A stretch of DNA of 64,000 nucleotides from the NCBI GenBank assembly GCA_946894095.1, contig OX335642.1, forward strand, positions 4,227,021 to 4,291,020, read 5' to 3'. Shown piece after piece: positions 35,162 to 47,400 of the stretch (its first letter is position 1; the number at the start of each line of letters is the position of its first letter). This DNA comes from Incurvaria masculella. Lineage: Eukaryota > Arthropoda > Insecta > Lepidoptera > Incurvariidae. The position numbers and the translations under genes are program-made. The notes under the pieces were generated by a model. That model was not told the origin of the DNA and made no database searches. It saw only the letters and a list, made by a program, of their open reading frames with translations.

Positions 35162-36405
35162 TATATAACAGGTTTATTTTTTCTAATAGAGTCGTGAATA
35201 ACGCTTTTTATGTTTTGCGCAGAGATAGGAGCCTCGCCAGTTTTGCTCATTGTTATAACTTTTACAATCATTTCGAGAAGTATGTTCATTGCCTTTTCAG
35301 AGTTTAACAAATTATTCAGGATAGAGTCGACTGAATTTTCTTTATTCGTGTGTAATATTTGGTTATATTTTAGTTGCGTATTATAATTTTTTTCTGTTTG
35401 ATCTGTGTTAGTGGTAGGTAAGGAAGGGAATGACTTTTCATTAAATAATTCATTGTATTGAACTTTTCTGGTTTTATTTTTGTTTTCTTCAATTTTCTTC
35501 TTTTTTATAGGGCATAACCCTGATATAGCGACATGATTACCTTGACAATTATAACAGGTAGCATTGGCATGCTCCGTAGAGCAATTTCTATAATTGTGCC
35601 CTTCGCAACTGCATATTGAGCACCTCTCTCCGTTTTTACAATATTTTGATATGTGCCCAAAGCGCAAGCATCGGAAGCACTGTTTTAAACGGGGTATGTA
35701 TTGAGCCACTCTAAATCTCCATAAGTTCATGTCAATATAGTCCGGTAGAGTATTTGATGCAAATGTAATGGAAATAGTAGGAGTGGGTTCTAGTTGGAAA
35801 CCATTTTCATTCTTTACTTTACGCATGAATCTTCTTACTGATATAATTTTTTTTGTGCTTGTTATGTTGGTAAAAATTTTATGATTGGATAAGTTGGTAG
35901 GGACCGAGGTGATGACACCAGTGGTTTCAGTTGCAGATGCAGGTATGGAAGCCTTAAGCTTGAATTGATCCAAAAAAGTTTTGTTACCGAGAGCTGCATT
36001 GGCTAGCTCTGGTTTTTCAAATATTGCGCCTATTTTGTATCGATTTATCCTCTTGAACTGTTTGATGCCCTTAATGTATCTTTTGAAAGAGTTTGATAAG
36101 CTCATAATATCTCTGTCTCCAATCGGCTTGTTAGGTTCTGTGCTTTCTATGAATACGATAAAATCCAGTGCTCCCGAATCCTCAGGGTATGCACGGGTGT
36201 AGTCTTTAATGAAGAATGGTTGGTACTTATCGAGTGAATTCAATTTTGATGTAGTAGCTGTGGTGTTGATGTTGAGCTCAGTAGTTCCCGCCTGTTCCAC
36301 AAGATCATCTTTTCCCGCCAAATTTTCACAGTCCGATAAATCGGACGAAAGTGACTCCTCTGGAGACCTCTTGTCTTCCTTTTTCCGTTTCCTCTTCGCC
36401 TTCAT
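35161..36405 (-). CDS. LINE ORF1 (gag-like, zinc knuckles)
   Basis: The likely start is the ATG at 36405 (MKAKRKRKKEDKRSPEES). The open frame extends to 36657, but that part looks like 5' UTR (hydrophobic, AT-rich). 414 aa with CCHC knuckles CFRCLRFGHISKYC, CSICSCEGHNYRNC and CYNCQGNHVAISGLC. It ends in TAATG, whose ATG starts ORF2. In the silkworm LINE SART1 a UAAUG of this kind drives ORF2 translation by termination-reinitiation. Confidence 0.82.
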   Translation of the reverse strand: MKAKRKRKKEDKRSPEESLSSDLSDCENLAGKDDLVEQAGTTELNINTTATTSKLNSLDKYQPFFIKDYTRAYPEDSGALDFIVFIESTEPNKPIGDRDIMSLSNSFKRYIKGIKQFKRINRYKIGAIFEKPELANAALGNKTFLDQFKLKASIPASATETTGVITSVPTNLSNHKIFTNITSTKKIISVRRFMRKVKNENGFQLEPTPTISITFASNTLPDYIDMNLWRFRVAQYIPRLKQCFRCLRFGHISKYCKNGERCSICSCEGHNYRNCSTEHANATCYNCQGNHVAISGLCPIKKKKIEENKNKTRKVQYNELFNEKSFPSLPTTNTDQTEKNYNTQLKYNQILHTNKENSVDSILNNLLNSEKAMNILLEMIVKVITMSKTGEAPISAQNIKSVIHDSIRKNKPVI

Positions 36406-36748
36406 CTTCTCGACCGGTTTTCCGCGAAGAAAGACCACAAACAAACGAATTGGCAAATAAAAACTCGATAGCAAAAAAATCTCGACTTGTTCGGATTCCC
36501 GCCAAAACCGAACTCCAAAAAAATCAAAATAAATTGACTGCTCACAGAATAAAAGACATGACGATAAGCAGAGGAACTTCTGATGATGTGTGACATTATT
36601 ATTGTTTTTAATTATTCCCAAGTGGGAAAAAAGGAGGTGTTTTGCCATTCGGCTCATAAATAATTTTTTTAGCCAGATATACTGAGGTAATATAATAAAA
36701 TAAACCGAGCAACAACATCTTTTTATTTGTAAGTAAGGCTTGGTTCAA

Positions 36749-37066
36749 AAACCGGCCAAGTGCGAGTTGGACTCGCACATGAAGGGTTCCGTACCATCGT
36801 AAAAAATAAAACAAAAAAAAATCACGTTTTTTGTATGGGAGCCCCCTTTAATTTTAATTATTTTTTAATCTTACCTATTTGTTGTTATAGCGGCAAAATA
36901 AATACACACTCTGTGACAATTTCAGCTGTCTACCTGTTACGGTTACTGAGATACAGCCCTGTGATAGACGGACAGACGGACGGACGGACGGACGGACGGA
37001 CGGACGGACGGACAGCGGAGGCTTAGTAATAGGGTTCCGTTTTCACCCTTTGGGTACGGAACCCTA
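36749..37066 (+). mobile_element. (GTCY)n microsatellite MITE, copy 2
   Basis: GCCAAGTGCGAGTTGGACTC at the left, a perfect (ACGG)n run at about 36975-37013, and GGGTACGGAACCCTAAAA at the right. It lies in the gene 1 / FAM98 intergenic region. Confidence 0.75.
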
Positions 37067-37133
37067 AAAAGTATAATTTACTCAAGTATTTGCAGGAAAG
37101 CTGCATTTCGTAATTTAAAAATAGTCACACAGA

Positions 37134-38147
37134 CCCTCCGTTCCGAAATGCGTATATTGTAGGATTGCAGCAATGTACAGTCGTTTCCTCTCAATTGTAT
37201 ACACTGGAAAGAGAAGGAATTCCTAAGTCCCTTTTACTCTATGGTTGACGTCAGCATGACACAAAGAGATATAAGATTTGTCTCTATTTCCGGTGTATAG
37301 ATTTCAGACGAAACGACTGTACGCGTACAACTGCGCGTTCCGATTTGAACTGTAATCGATTACGCTGCTAAAAGCGTATACAAGCGTCCCGAATCGTATT
37401 ACACGCTCAAAGCTGTAAGCATGACAAATGATTCGGACCGTTTGAGTTGCGGACAACAAACATGGAAGAAATGACATTCATTGTAGTAGTTTACCTCAAA
37501 GTTGAATCTAATCAATTGCTTTAATTTGAACTTGAATTTTCAACTGAGGTACAAAAAAAACCCAAGTAGAAAGACGCTAGACTACTCTTTAGAAACGTCA
37601 AAAAGTGACGTTGACAGTTCCACACACGGTGCCCTATTTCCAAAGCGTGAGCACTGTGTACCGCATTGCATGACGCTGCGTTAACTTCATATCGTTCACG
37701 GGACGCCATTTTGAGGGCTGTAAGCGCAAATCGGACCAGTTTTGAGGGTGCTTTTGGTAACGATGGTTCAAATCGGACGCGATCCAAGACCGTTCCGACT
37801 CTAGACCGCACACAGATCGTACAAAGCGCGCATGGTTGAGAGCATATCTCTGGCATATATAGCTGTCAAATGGCTGTCATCGAGCTGTAATTGAACGTGT
37901 TTATCTGTAGTTCTCTGATCGTGTGCACTTGTATTCTGAAATAACGAAGACTTTTCGCTGTTTGTTTGTCTAGCTATTTATTTTCGAGGTAGTTAGGTTA
38001 GGCTCTGATAAATATGTCTGTTCAAATTAGTTCTGATTTGATTTCGTGCGATTGTGACTATGGACAGTGATATCAATCCGGAACATTATGATTCACTGTA
38101 TTAACTTTCTCTGCGATTTTTGCAATATACGCATTTCGGAACATAGG
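37134..38147. mobile_element. TIR element upstream of FAM98 (inferred)
   Basis: GTTCCGAAATGCGTATATTG at 37140-37159 recurs inverted at 38120-38142 (TTGCAATATACGCATTTCGG). This 20-bp inverted match about 1 kb apart suggests element ends. The interior is noncoding, and a target duplication was not found. Confidence 0.45.
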
Positions 38148-38372
38148 GTGAGTTAGGATTCTTCCATAGACCTAGCATGCGCGCGCAGCCTATTTCTATG
38201 GATTCTTCTGTTTATTCTATGATATTTATCACAGAACATGTAAAATAATTAGTTGTCTGTGGTCTGCCAGCTGTCAGGGAGTACATATCCTGTTAGCAGG
38301 AACGCCACGATCACCGGTTTTTTTATAAGTGTATCATTGAGTCTATTTTCTTGTTATTGCTGTGCGCCGAAA
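38148..38372 (+). promoter_or_regulatory. Presumed FAM98 promoter / 5' UTR region
   Basis: The 225 bp before the FAM98 start codon contain no ORF and no clear TATA box. Placement rests only on position between the TIR element and the start codon. The transcription start is unknown. Confidence 0.3.
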
Positions 38373-38410
38373 ATGGAGAACGACATCCTTGATGCTCTTA
38401 ACGATATTGG
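38373..38410 (+). CDS. Fam98: Fam98 exon 1
   Basis: The ATG in CGAAAATGG opens MENDILDALNDI. Donor GTAAGT, phase 2. Confidence 0.88.
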
Positions 38411-41400
38411 GTAAGTTATTACTTTTTTTATTACCACCGGACTCATGTTCAGAGAGTTGGTGGTGCCCAAAAGCAAGTAACGCATTTCCCGAATTATTCT
38501 TGTTCATTTATGGAGATTCATACCGTTTCATAGCATACATTCTTCTCATTTTAGCTCAAAGTACCCAATTTTCAGAATACATCGTAATACTATATCTCCA
38601 AAGTTAGGTTAGGTTGTAGGTTATTAGCTTCCAGTTTTTCCAAAACTGCAGCAGCTGATACTTAAGTACCAAAATATGTTGGGAATTAACTTAACTTATA
38701 TTCTTATAATTGTCTCTCGATGCATGTAAAATTTACTTTTGAGCCGTTCACATTGAGGTTTGTTATAATTTTTTTGATCTTTGTTCTTTGTCTTAAAGTG
38801 TATTTTAAGTTAAATGTGAAGAAAAACATATCTATAATTTAGGGTGGTTTCTTTGCAGATTATTACTACTATTCTCTATACCACTCCTAGAGTAATCTTT
38901 CCCGATTTAGAGTCCATACTGCAGGAACAAAAGGTGTATGTGGCACATTCCACAATAAACAAACTCCGACTGACTGACCGAGACGAGCGGAATAGTTGGA
39001 ACAAAATTATGCAAACAACTCATCTTGTCAACTCATTGGTGTACGCTGAGTCGTTCATCTCTTGGCTCCGTCCGACTGACACAGATGTCTGGGTCCGATT
39101 AAGCGGAACGATAGGGAATCTAGTACAGTGGGAGGAATTGCTTGTTAATAGTACCTACTATGTTCATTTATTACCCAAGACTACTAAGACACTAAGACAA
39201 GGAGGGCAAGCATAGACTTGATAAGCTACCGATGTTCTATTGTGTTATCGCCACATTGTGTGGAAAGGCAATGACACCTCTCCATACAGCTATCTCCATA
39301 AAGCAAACACAAGTACAGTGGAGCGTCGATTATCCGAATGTCAGTCATCTGATCGACTGCTCATCAAAACAGTTTGATTCTCTCGAGGTGAGAGACTAGC
39401 TTCGCCCATGTCGCAGTACGCCTACTTGCAAATGTCTAAGTTAGCTCGATATTTACATATGAGCGATGGTCGAAGCGGCAATGAAAAATTGTCCGTGTTT
39501 TCCATCCAGTTCAATGTAGCCGAGCAATATAAGGAAGGTCCTGGCATGGCACCTAGTTCCCATGTGGTGTTTTAGGCTAATGTCGGACAGTCAGTTCGAT
39601 ATTAGCCATCCAAGTCGAGAGCCGGTAGTCTCAGTTGTCACCTAAATTGCCGTTACGGCAAACCGATCGACTGGCGTTTTCAAATGTATGGAGAAATTGA
39701 AGAGCGCGCGCAGCGGGCGTTAAGCGAACTAATATTTGCGAGTCCGAGCTTGATTTGACAGCTTACTCAGCGTTGCCGTAAATACGTCGACGTTGCCGTT
39801 TACGTCCACTCCGCGTTTTCATACAAATCGGAAGTCCGCGATTGACTTTGACAGCTTGAAGAAGTAAAACCACAGAATATCTAGTAAAAACTTGTATGGA
39901 GTTTGGAGAAAACGCCAGTCAATCGGTTTGCCGTAAACGCCAATTTAGGTGAGAACTCTGACAGACCACTCAGTTACATAAAAAAAATGTTTTGAAACAA
40001 AAATTGCCTTATTTTGCCTCTTATTGCAAATCTGGCATTCGGGGAAAAATACCTAGAGAAGCCTAAATACCCATATGTAGGAATCGTTTTTATTTATAGC
40101 AACACAGAGAGTTATTATCCGAAAAAAAAAATTAACACCAATGTCCCCTAATGCCTTGCCCGACGCTCCACTGTTCTTGAATAATAAACTCTTAACCATT
40201 GCATTCATGTTTGGCGCTTGTTCGCAGCTACGAAGGGCCGCTGAATGAGGATGCGGGACTGGCGCAGGCCCTGGACGGGGGACCAAAGTCGCTCGAGTAC
40301 ACAGGGTTAGTGCACTCGCTCGCCGCGGAGCTCCGGCAGCTGTGCCGGCTCGAGGAGAGCGTGGGTCTCATGACCAGCCCCGACGACTCCAGCTCCTTCC
40401 TGCTGGAGCTGAGTTCCTTTCTCAAGGAGCTGGGCTGTCCTTATAGAAACATGGTCACAGGTATGTTATGCAGAATAACTTTTATATTATGCTTTTTTCC
40501 TGGACATTGATGGCCAGAGGCTCGAGCAATAGCTAGACCACTAGTTGTGTATGCATTGTGTAAACATCATTGTCGAAATGAGGTCCTGATTACTCGACTG
40601 CTGGAAACCCTGAGCCTATATTCGCTCCTTGTCGCTTCTTCACGTGCAACTTCATCGACAGGACACATGTCTGCGCGTCTGCAGAGCCGCGAGGAGCGTA
40701 TCCTGCTGCTGGACTACCTGCTCTCGGAGCTGATGGCGGCGAGGATGCTCAATGTGGACAAGCCGACTACCACCGACAACATGAAGATCGTTGTGGTAAT
40801 AATATATTATTCTCTAGCAACAGTTAGGAGACCAGGCGGAATGCATGGGGATAACCCGAGCAGCTAAAAACACTAGGAAGATATGTGACTATCAGATTAA
40901 ATGTATCTTAGACTATCTGTCCTTAATGCACTAAAAACAATAAAGTAAACTTGGAACCAATCCTAGAATGTCATTGCATCCTAGAAGAAGTTGCATAAAA
41001 CTAAAATCTATATTAGTTTCTTAGGTCCAGATCGTACCTTTACCTATCAACCTACTCAAAAATTGGCTACAGAAAAGAATCAGGATGCTACATAATACCA
41101 AATTGAAATGCCAGGTAGACTGCAGGCTGACTAGAGGAGAGGGGTCAACCCACGGAGGATAGAGCTAGAGAGGAGATGGTCTAAGCAAACTGGGTCTGTG
41201 TCCACCAAGTGGGTCGCTACGTCACAGCCCACGTGATAAGAAGGCGTGGCTTAGCGACGACATTCGCGACATGACGCTGGCGGTGTTAGGTTGTGGGACA
41301 ATATTATGGGTCTGCGGCGCAATTTTCGGCGAACAGTCGGTTATATGATGAGATTTTGTATAAAATGTTGCAAACATTACACAGGACACAATAATCTAAA

Positions 41401-44400
41401 GTTTGTAGTTGGAATTACGTTTTATTTGTCAGTAAAACACCTCATATTTTATAATTTGAGTCAATATTCGAGCATTGTATCGATGTATCGCTCTCGCTAT
41501 GTGCTGATAGATGGCGCGCTATGCTTTTCTTTTTACGGTAAGAAATGTTAATCTCATGATGCAATTTTTTATTACATTTTTAAATTAAAATTATTTGAAT
41601 CCGCGCGAAGGCATAGATTTAAATTTCGTAGGTTTTTTATAGAAAAAACACTCAGTAAAATTTAAAAGGCGACATCTAGTTATAGTCTTGTAACCACTAA
41701 GAATAGCTCTCGGAATAGCTGCTACCAGAATATCGATTCTTCCGGATTTCGCAAAAATGGGCGGTGCATGACCCCACCATGAAGCGATCCCCCCGCTTCC
41801 CCGCACAGTGTCACGCTGCGATCCTTAGTAATATGAGTTAAAAACATCTCCTCTCTCCCTCTATCCTCCGTGGGTCAACCCCTTCCTCAGTTAGCACCTC
41901 AGGCATAAACTGTTGCATCTGCAAAGGACTGAGCTACGTGCAATAGTAGGAATAATGATGGAACATTACCCACTCAATAAGCACCACTATAAATTGGATA
42001 TAGCCCTAGCATGGAGACAATGGAAACAACTGCCTACTGTTGGAGTGCAGGAGTGTGGCTGATCTAACGGCATGGACCCTGAGAGCACCGGGATCCCTCC
42101 CAGAAGTCTGTAAGAATATTAAAAAACTGTTGTATTTCTGGAATGAGCAGGAATGGCTCACATAGACATACACAACAGCCTCTCAAGACGAAGGCTTAGC
42201 GTGGAAAACATTTGCCCTTCTGACTAACTGACTAACAGTTAGGAGTTTATATGATGTACTATCAAATCGAATGGATGAATTTTATTTTGCAAAACTGAGT
42301 TCTGGCCTACACAAATTTTTTGGGCGAACAGCTATGTGGCCAACAAACTAGGTGCCCGCGGCCCTCCGGTTGGCAAAAGCTGCTGTAGAGGTAGTGAAAG
42401 AAGTGTACTGGAATTGAACGGCTCCGTGGTCTCTGCCTACCCCTCCGGGAAAGCAGCGCGATGGTGTGTACATCCCATGCCATTAAAGAGCCGCCAGATT
42501 AAATGTCACTTTTGTTCCATGTGTGCCCCCAGCAAGAGTCGCCTACCGCCAAGGACCTCAAGGACATCTTGATCTCGCTGAAGTTCAACAAGCCGCCTCC
42601 TAATATCACGGCGGAGGTGCTGTTCAACAAGCTGTATGTTAAGCTCAAGGAGACTATTGAAAAGGAGGGTGAGTTTGCCTTGTCTATCACAATGATTGTT
42701 GACATCAAAGCATCATTATTATTATATTGTAATGCACTAGCAGCATTATGCTGATGCGTGCACTTCTTTTTATGCACTTGCACTTTTGTTTTTAAGCACT
42801 TGCACTTATTTATTTATTGTCTTGTCTATGATTTTTTTATTTTAAGTAAAGATCCACTTTGTTTTTGAAAACATTTACTGACGATGCACTTATTATTTCC
42901 TCAGGTAGGCCGTTCCAATTATCCACAACTCCTCATAATGTTTGTTTTTCATGGTGACTACCATCTTTGTTGCTCGTCTTTGGACTTTATCAAGTACATC
43001 TACATATATCCTTCTTGAAGTAGGGGCTCCAAATTTGGTAGGCATGTTTAAGAAGTGGCCGCACATATGTCTTATATAGCTTGATGAATAACTCCGGAGT
43101 AATATTAGAGAATGCTTTTCGGATCATGTAAAGGGGAGTTTGTACGTTTCACTTTTTCAGTTATGTGTAGATCCCACTTAAGGTCGTAAGATATAGTTAC
43201 TCCGAGGTCACTTTGTGATGTGACTGATTTAAATTGGTTATCATCAATTGTGTAGCTGCAATGGGGGTTTTTAGGACCAATATGTAACACAGTGCACTTT
43301 TCGGGGTTTAATGAAATAAGCCAATGAATGCCTTTTGAATCTCCATAAATTGTTAGATCAACCTGCCCGTTACGGCTTATTTGGAAAATTTGTAAATCTC
43401 TGAGGTATTATAAATCAGCATAGATTAAAGAGGAAGGTATCGATTGTTAACGTCATACCAGTGTTGTTTATGGATAATGAAAGTCCACAGGTGGCGTTGC
43501 AATTCACATTTCAGAATACATTCAATAAGAATCAAATTTCACATTTTTCATTTAATACATTGCTTAATTTATAGATAAAATGTAACATTTTCATCACGTC
43601 TAAAATTTGGAACCAAGCTTGGTTTAATGATGGTGCAACTTGTTCTGGTATTGGGTATGTTGTTCGGCAGAAGGCGCTGGTAAGAATGTCATAGTACTGG
43701 CAAAAATATGTTGCAAGATATTACCCATCTACACCTTCCTCTATATCTATGGTATCGGTAAGAACGGGGAAGGAAACTGCTTATTTATCACAACAGGTGG
43801 CGTCGAAGTGAGCTCACCTAAAAGATCTGTTGAAGCTGAAAAAAAACAGAATAGATTTTAAAATTGTATTTACTCGACCTACATAATATAAATGACTGAA
43901 TTTTCCTTTTTCTCGTTATAATTGTAAAAACGTTGTAACTGTTAGCGTAATTGTTCCAAATAATGCCAACCAAATGTGAAGTCCTAGGAAAGAAAATATC
44001 ACAATAACATAACTTATAATATTTCATTTTAAACGCTGTGCTTGTCTATTACATTAAAATTAGTTTGAAGACAAACAAAGTCTCTTATTTGCCTCCAAAC
44101 TTTATTCTAACTGCATCATGGAGTACATCTTGCATCTAAAAAGTCGTAAATAAAACTTGAGAGTAATGACAGTTTTGTCATTTCTAGGGTGAGGTCGCTC
44201 ATCATTTCATTTAAAATCTGATTACAATGCTTCAAATGTAGATGTCGCTGAAACTTAAATTAATGAGATAACGGTAATTTCGCATCCATTAAATACATAA
44301 AATTACCACCTAAAATAAGCTTTGAAATTTCTTCCCCATTTGATTATCTCGAAATATACCGAACAGATTTTTTTTATACAATCAGGATTAACGCCCATTA

Positions 44401-47400
44401 TCTGTTCATGATCACAAAAAAGATGAGGCTCGTTTACATCCTGTCTGATAGAATTAATGAAAAATAAAACCATTCGCTAGTCACATATCTCTCAAAGAGG
44501 TCCTTTCTTACATCTGCCTAGGTGAACAGTTGGTGGGTAAGCCGCTGTACAACAAGGCGCTGTCGGAGAAACAGTGGAAGGAGCTCGAGGTGACGTTCGC
44601 AGAGATGACAGAGGAGTACCGGCTGCGGCGCGAGACCCTCATCACCCGGCTCGAGTGCACCATACAGAGCTTTGAGGTGAGCCATCTAACATTCCAGTTT
44701 TATTCTTCCTTATTTCCAGAATTACAAGGTACCATGCGTCACCCAATATGCGTTAACAATTTCCATCTGTTAATGCTGCGTAAGCTGCTAGGTGACACTT
44801 GGTTGTTCATTAATTTCTCACAAAGTACATTACTTATCAAACTCCAATTTAACATTTAATAACTGCAGGTGTATCCGCACAAATTGAACGATTTTCGTTT
44901 CCATAACACACACTTTGCTCGATTGAAAAATTTCGCCAAAAGAGACCTAAGCATTATAAAGCTAAAAATAAGGGCACTAAAGCTACAACTCTTCATGAAC
45001 GACAGACGTCCTCCAGGACAATTGATTTCTGACTGGACGGACGCGTCAGAGGTCCTGGAGGACAATTACATTCTGACTTGACGATGCGTCAGAGGTCCTC
45101 CAGGGCTATTGAATTCGGAATAGTCGACTCGTCAGAGGTCCTCGAGGACAATTAAATTCTGACTTGACAATGCGTCAAAGGTCCTACGCATTTCCGCAGT
45201 GGTCGGACCGCATGAAGAACAAGAAGGAGGAGATGCAATCGGCGTACCGCGCGCGGCGCGACGCGATGCGCACCAAGCCGGCCGTGCGGCTCGCGCACTT
45301 CCTCGCCGCGCGCACCGCGCTGCTGCACATCGAGAAGACGTCGAGCGCGAGCGTGCGCGCCGAGACGCGCTCCGAGCTCAACAAGCTCATCATCGGTCGG
45401 GTGAGTCGCCGCCCACCGCATCTTATCATACGTGCTTTTCGATTCGTGCCCGGTTTTTAGGGTTCCGTACCCAAAGGGTGCCAATGGAACCCTCCATCCG
45501 TCCGTCCGTCCGTCTGTCCGTCCGTCCGTCCATCCGTCTGTCAAGGGCTAAATCTCATGAACCGTAATAGGTAGGCAGCTGGAATTTTCACCGAGTGTGT
45601 ATTTATTTTGTTGCTATAACAGGTAGAATAAAATAATTAAGTGGGGCCCAATACAAAAAACGTGATTTATTGTGTTAAATGTTGTAAGATTGTATGGAAC
45701 CATTCGTGTGCGAGTCCGACTCACACTAGGCCGGTTTTTACGAAGTATTTCAATGGTCACACCGAACTATTTTCGTAATATGATCATTTTTAGCTTCGGT
45801 CATTATATTTTGATAATTTATTATTATGATTTTGTCTCAATACACTAGCAGCTTAAAGCTGATGCGTGTACATCGAAGTTGGTAACTGATGGTGCACTTT
45901 TTTTTATTCATGTAAAAAGTCTAAAGTTTGTGATTTTTTTATGAAAGTGTCAAGTCTTGAACTTGAAATGAAGCGGCACTAATTAGTTCCTCTGGGAGTT
46001 TTTTCCACGACTCAACTACTCGATTGGTGATAAAGTGTTTCCTCGGGCTTGATTTGCTTGAGGTTTGGATTTCTTTCAATTTAATTAGTAATAACATTAC
46101 ATTTCAGTGGTTAATTATAATTTACCACTGAAATTTAATCGAGGAACTAACTGGGAAGCTGCTGTAATGATCAAATAAAAATTTGAGCGCCAGAGACATT
46201 CAAATATTATGTTCCAAAAATCAAAGGCAAAATGCAAAGTGCATTATTTGCACACCTCTTTTCTACTTGAGTCAAATTTTATTGTAAAAGTGTAGTGCCT
46301 GTTACACTTATTTCAGGCAGCACGAAGGGTAAGCGTGAGAATTAGAATACTCTATGAACTAAACAATTTATAAATGCACAGGTTATCAAGCTTTCTTTAA
46401 GGAAAACTAGAGAAATCATAAAGATTTCACTAATAAAATTTAACAAAAAAAATAACCGACTTCAAAGAAAAAGCACTAAAAAGTAAAAAATAATTGCCAT
46501 TTTGTAGTTACGATTTTTGTTTTTTTTTTGAGTCGGCGCCAGCTGGGCATGCGCTGCGCCAATCAAGAGAACCTTGGCGACCTTGGCTGACACCGATTTA
46601 AAAAAATAACAAAAATGGCATTTTTTTTTACTTTTTAGTGCTTTTTCTTTGAAGTCGGTTATTTTTTTTGTTAATTTTTTTTATTTGTTTATTTTTAGTG
46701 AATCTGAAATACACTTACTTATTTGTACACGTCCTTTCCAATAAAAAAATAATCACCAAAATCGGTTGGCGTTATATTGAGTTATTCGTCCATTTGTCGT
46801 GCACATCTTAATACAAATTGAAGACTTATATGATTTTCTCATGGATATAATTGTAAGAACTTACCCAAATTAAAGTGGGACCACTTGGGAAGCACTAGCT
46901 TTCATTTAAAAAAATAATCATCAAAATCGGTTCACCCAGGCAAAAGTTATGAGGTAACAAACATAAAAAAAAAACATACAGACGAATTGATAACCTCCTC
47001 CTTTTTTGAAGTCGGTTAAAAACATATCACATTCCATGAGGGTGACTCCAATGTACTGATAACAATTTCAGAAGTTGTCTCATCGGACAGATGTGTTCTG
47101 TCTCCCTCTAACTCGCGGAAGTGGTACCTGCGTTGACGTCTCACTCCCACACACAGCGCGCTATGTATATCATAAAATTATAATTTTACTTAATTACCGC
47201 AACTTACAGTTACACTTACAACCGTCAGGGTTGTAGAAAGTCTGTGTGCGTGCCCGCACGTTGCTGATGTCGGGAAGTCTGGTGGGGGTGATGATTTGCG
47301 ATGAAAACAGCTTCTTTTACTTATTCACTTTTATTTTCAAGAGAACTGTTATACACGAACCGGCAAGCCGCCATGACGATGCAAGAGAGAGAGTGGGAGA

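Larger units (their letters stand above)
31322..36600 (-). mobile_element. Long LINE with RNase H on the minus strand
   Basis: An oligo-T run (31322-31332) marks its A-tail. ORF1 (36405-35161) and ORF2 (35161-31805, continuing in another frame to 31428) meet at an overlapping TAATG stop-start. The 5' end lies near 36600 but no target duplication was found. The domain set (endonuclease, RT, RNase H, terminal zinc motif) is that of I-like LINEs, but the protein is clearly different from the LINE at 329-6223. It lies between the start codon of gene 1 and FAM98. Confidence 0.8.
39315..40176. mobile_element. pogo/Tigger-like MITE, copy 2, with nested elements
   Basis: Left end ACAGTGGAGCGTCGATTATC, right end (inverted) ACAGTGGAGCGTCGGGCAAG. 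Inside lie a SINE fragment (39463-39615) and a TIR element (39634-39956). Its right end is 52 bp before Fam98 exon 2. Confidence 0.55.

Noticed and set aside
36406..36657. Extended N-terminus of the minus-strand LINE ORF1
   Set aside because: The segment is hydrophobic, AT-rich and without similarity to ORF1 proteins. The ATG at 36405 opens the typical basic N-terminus.
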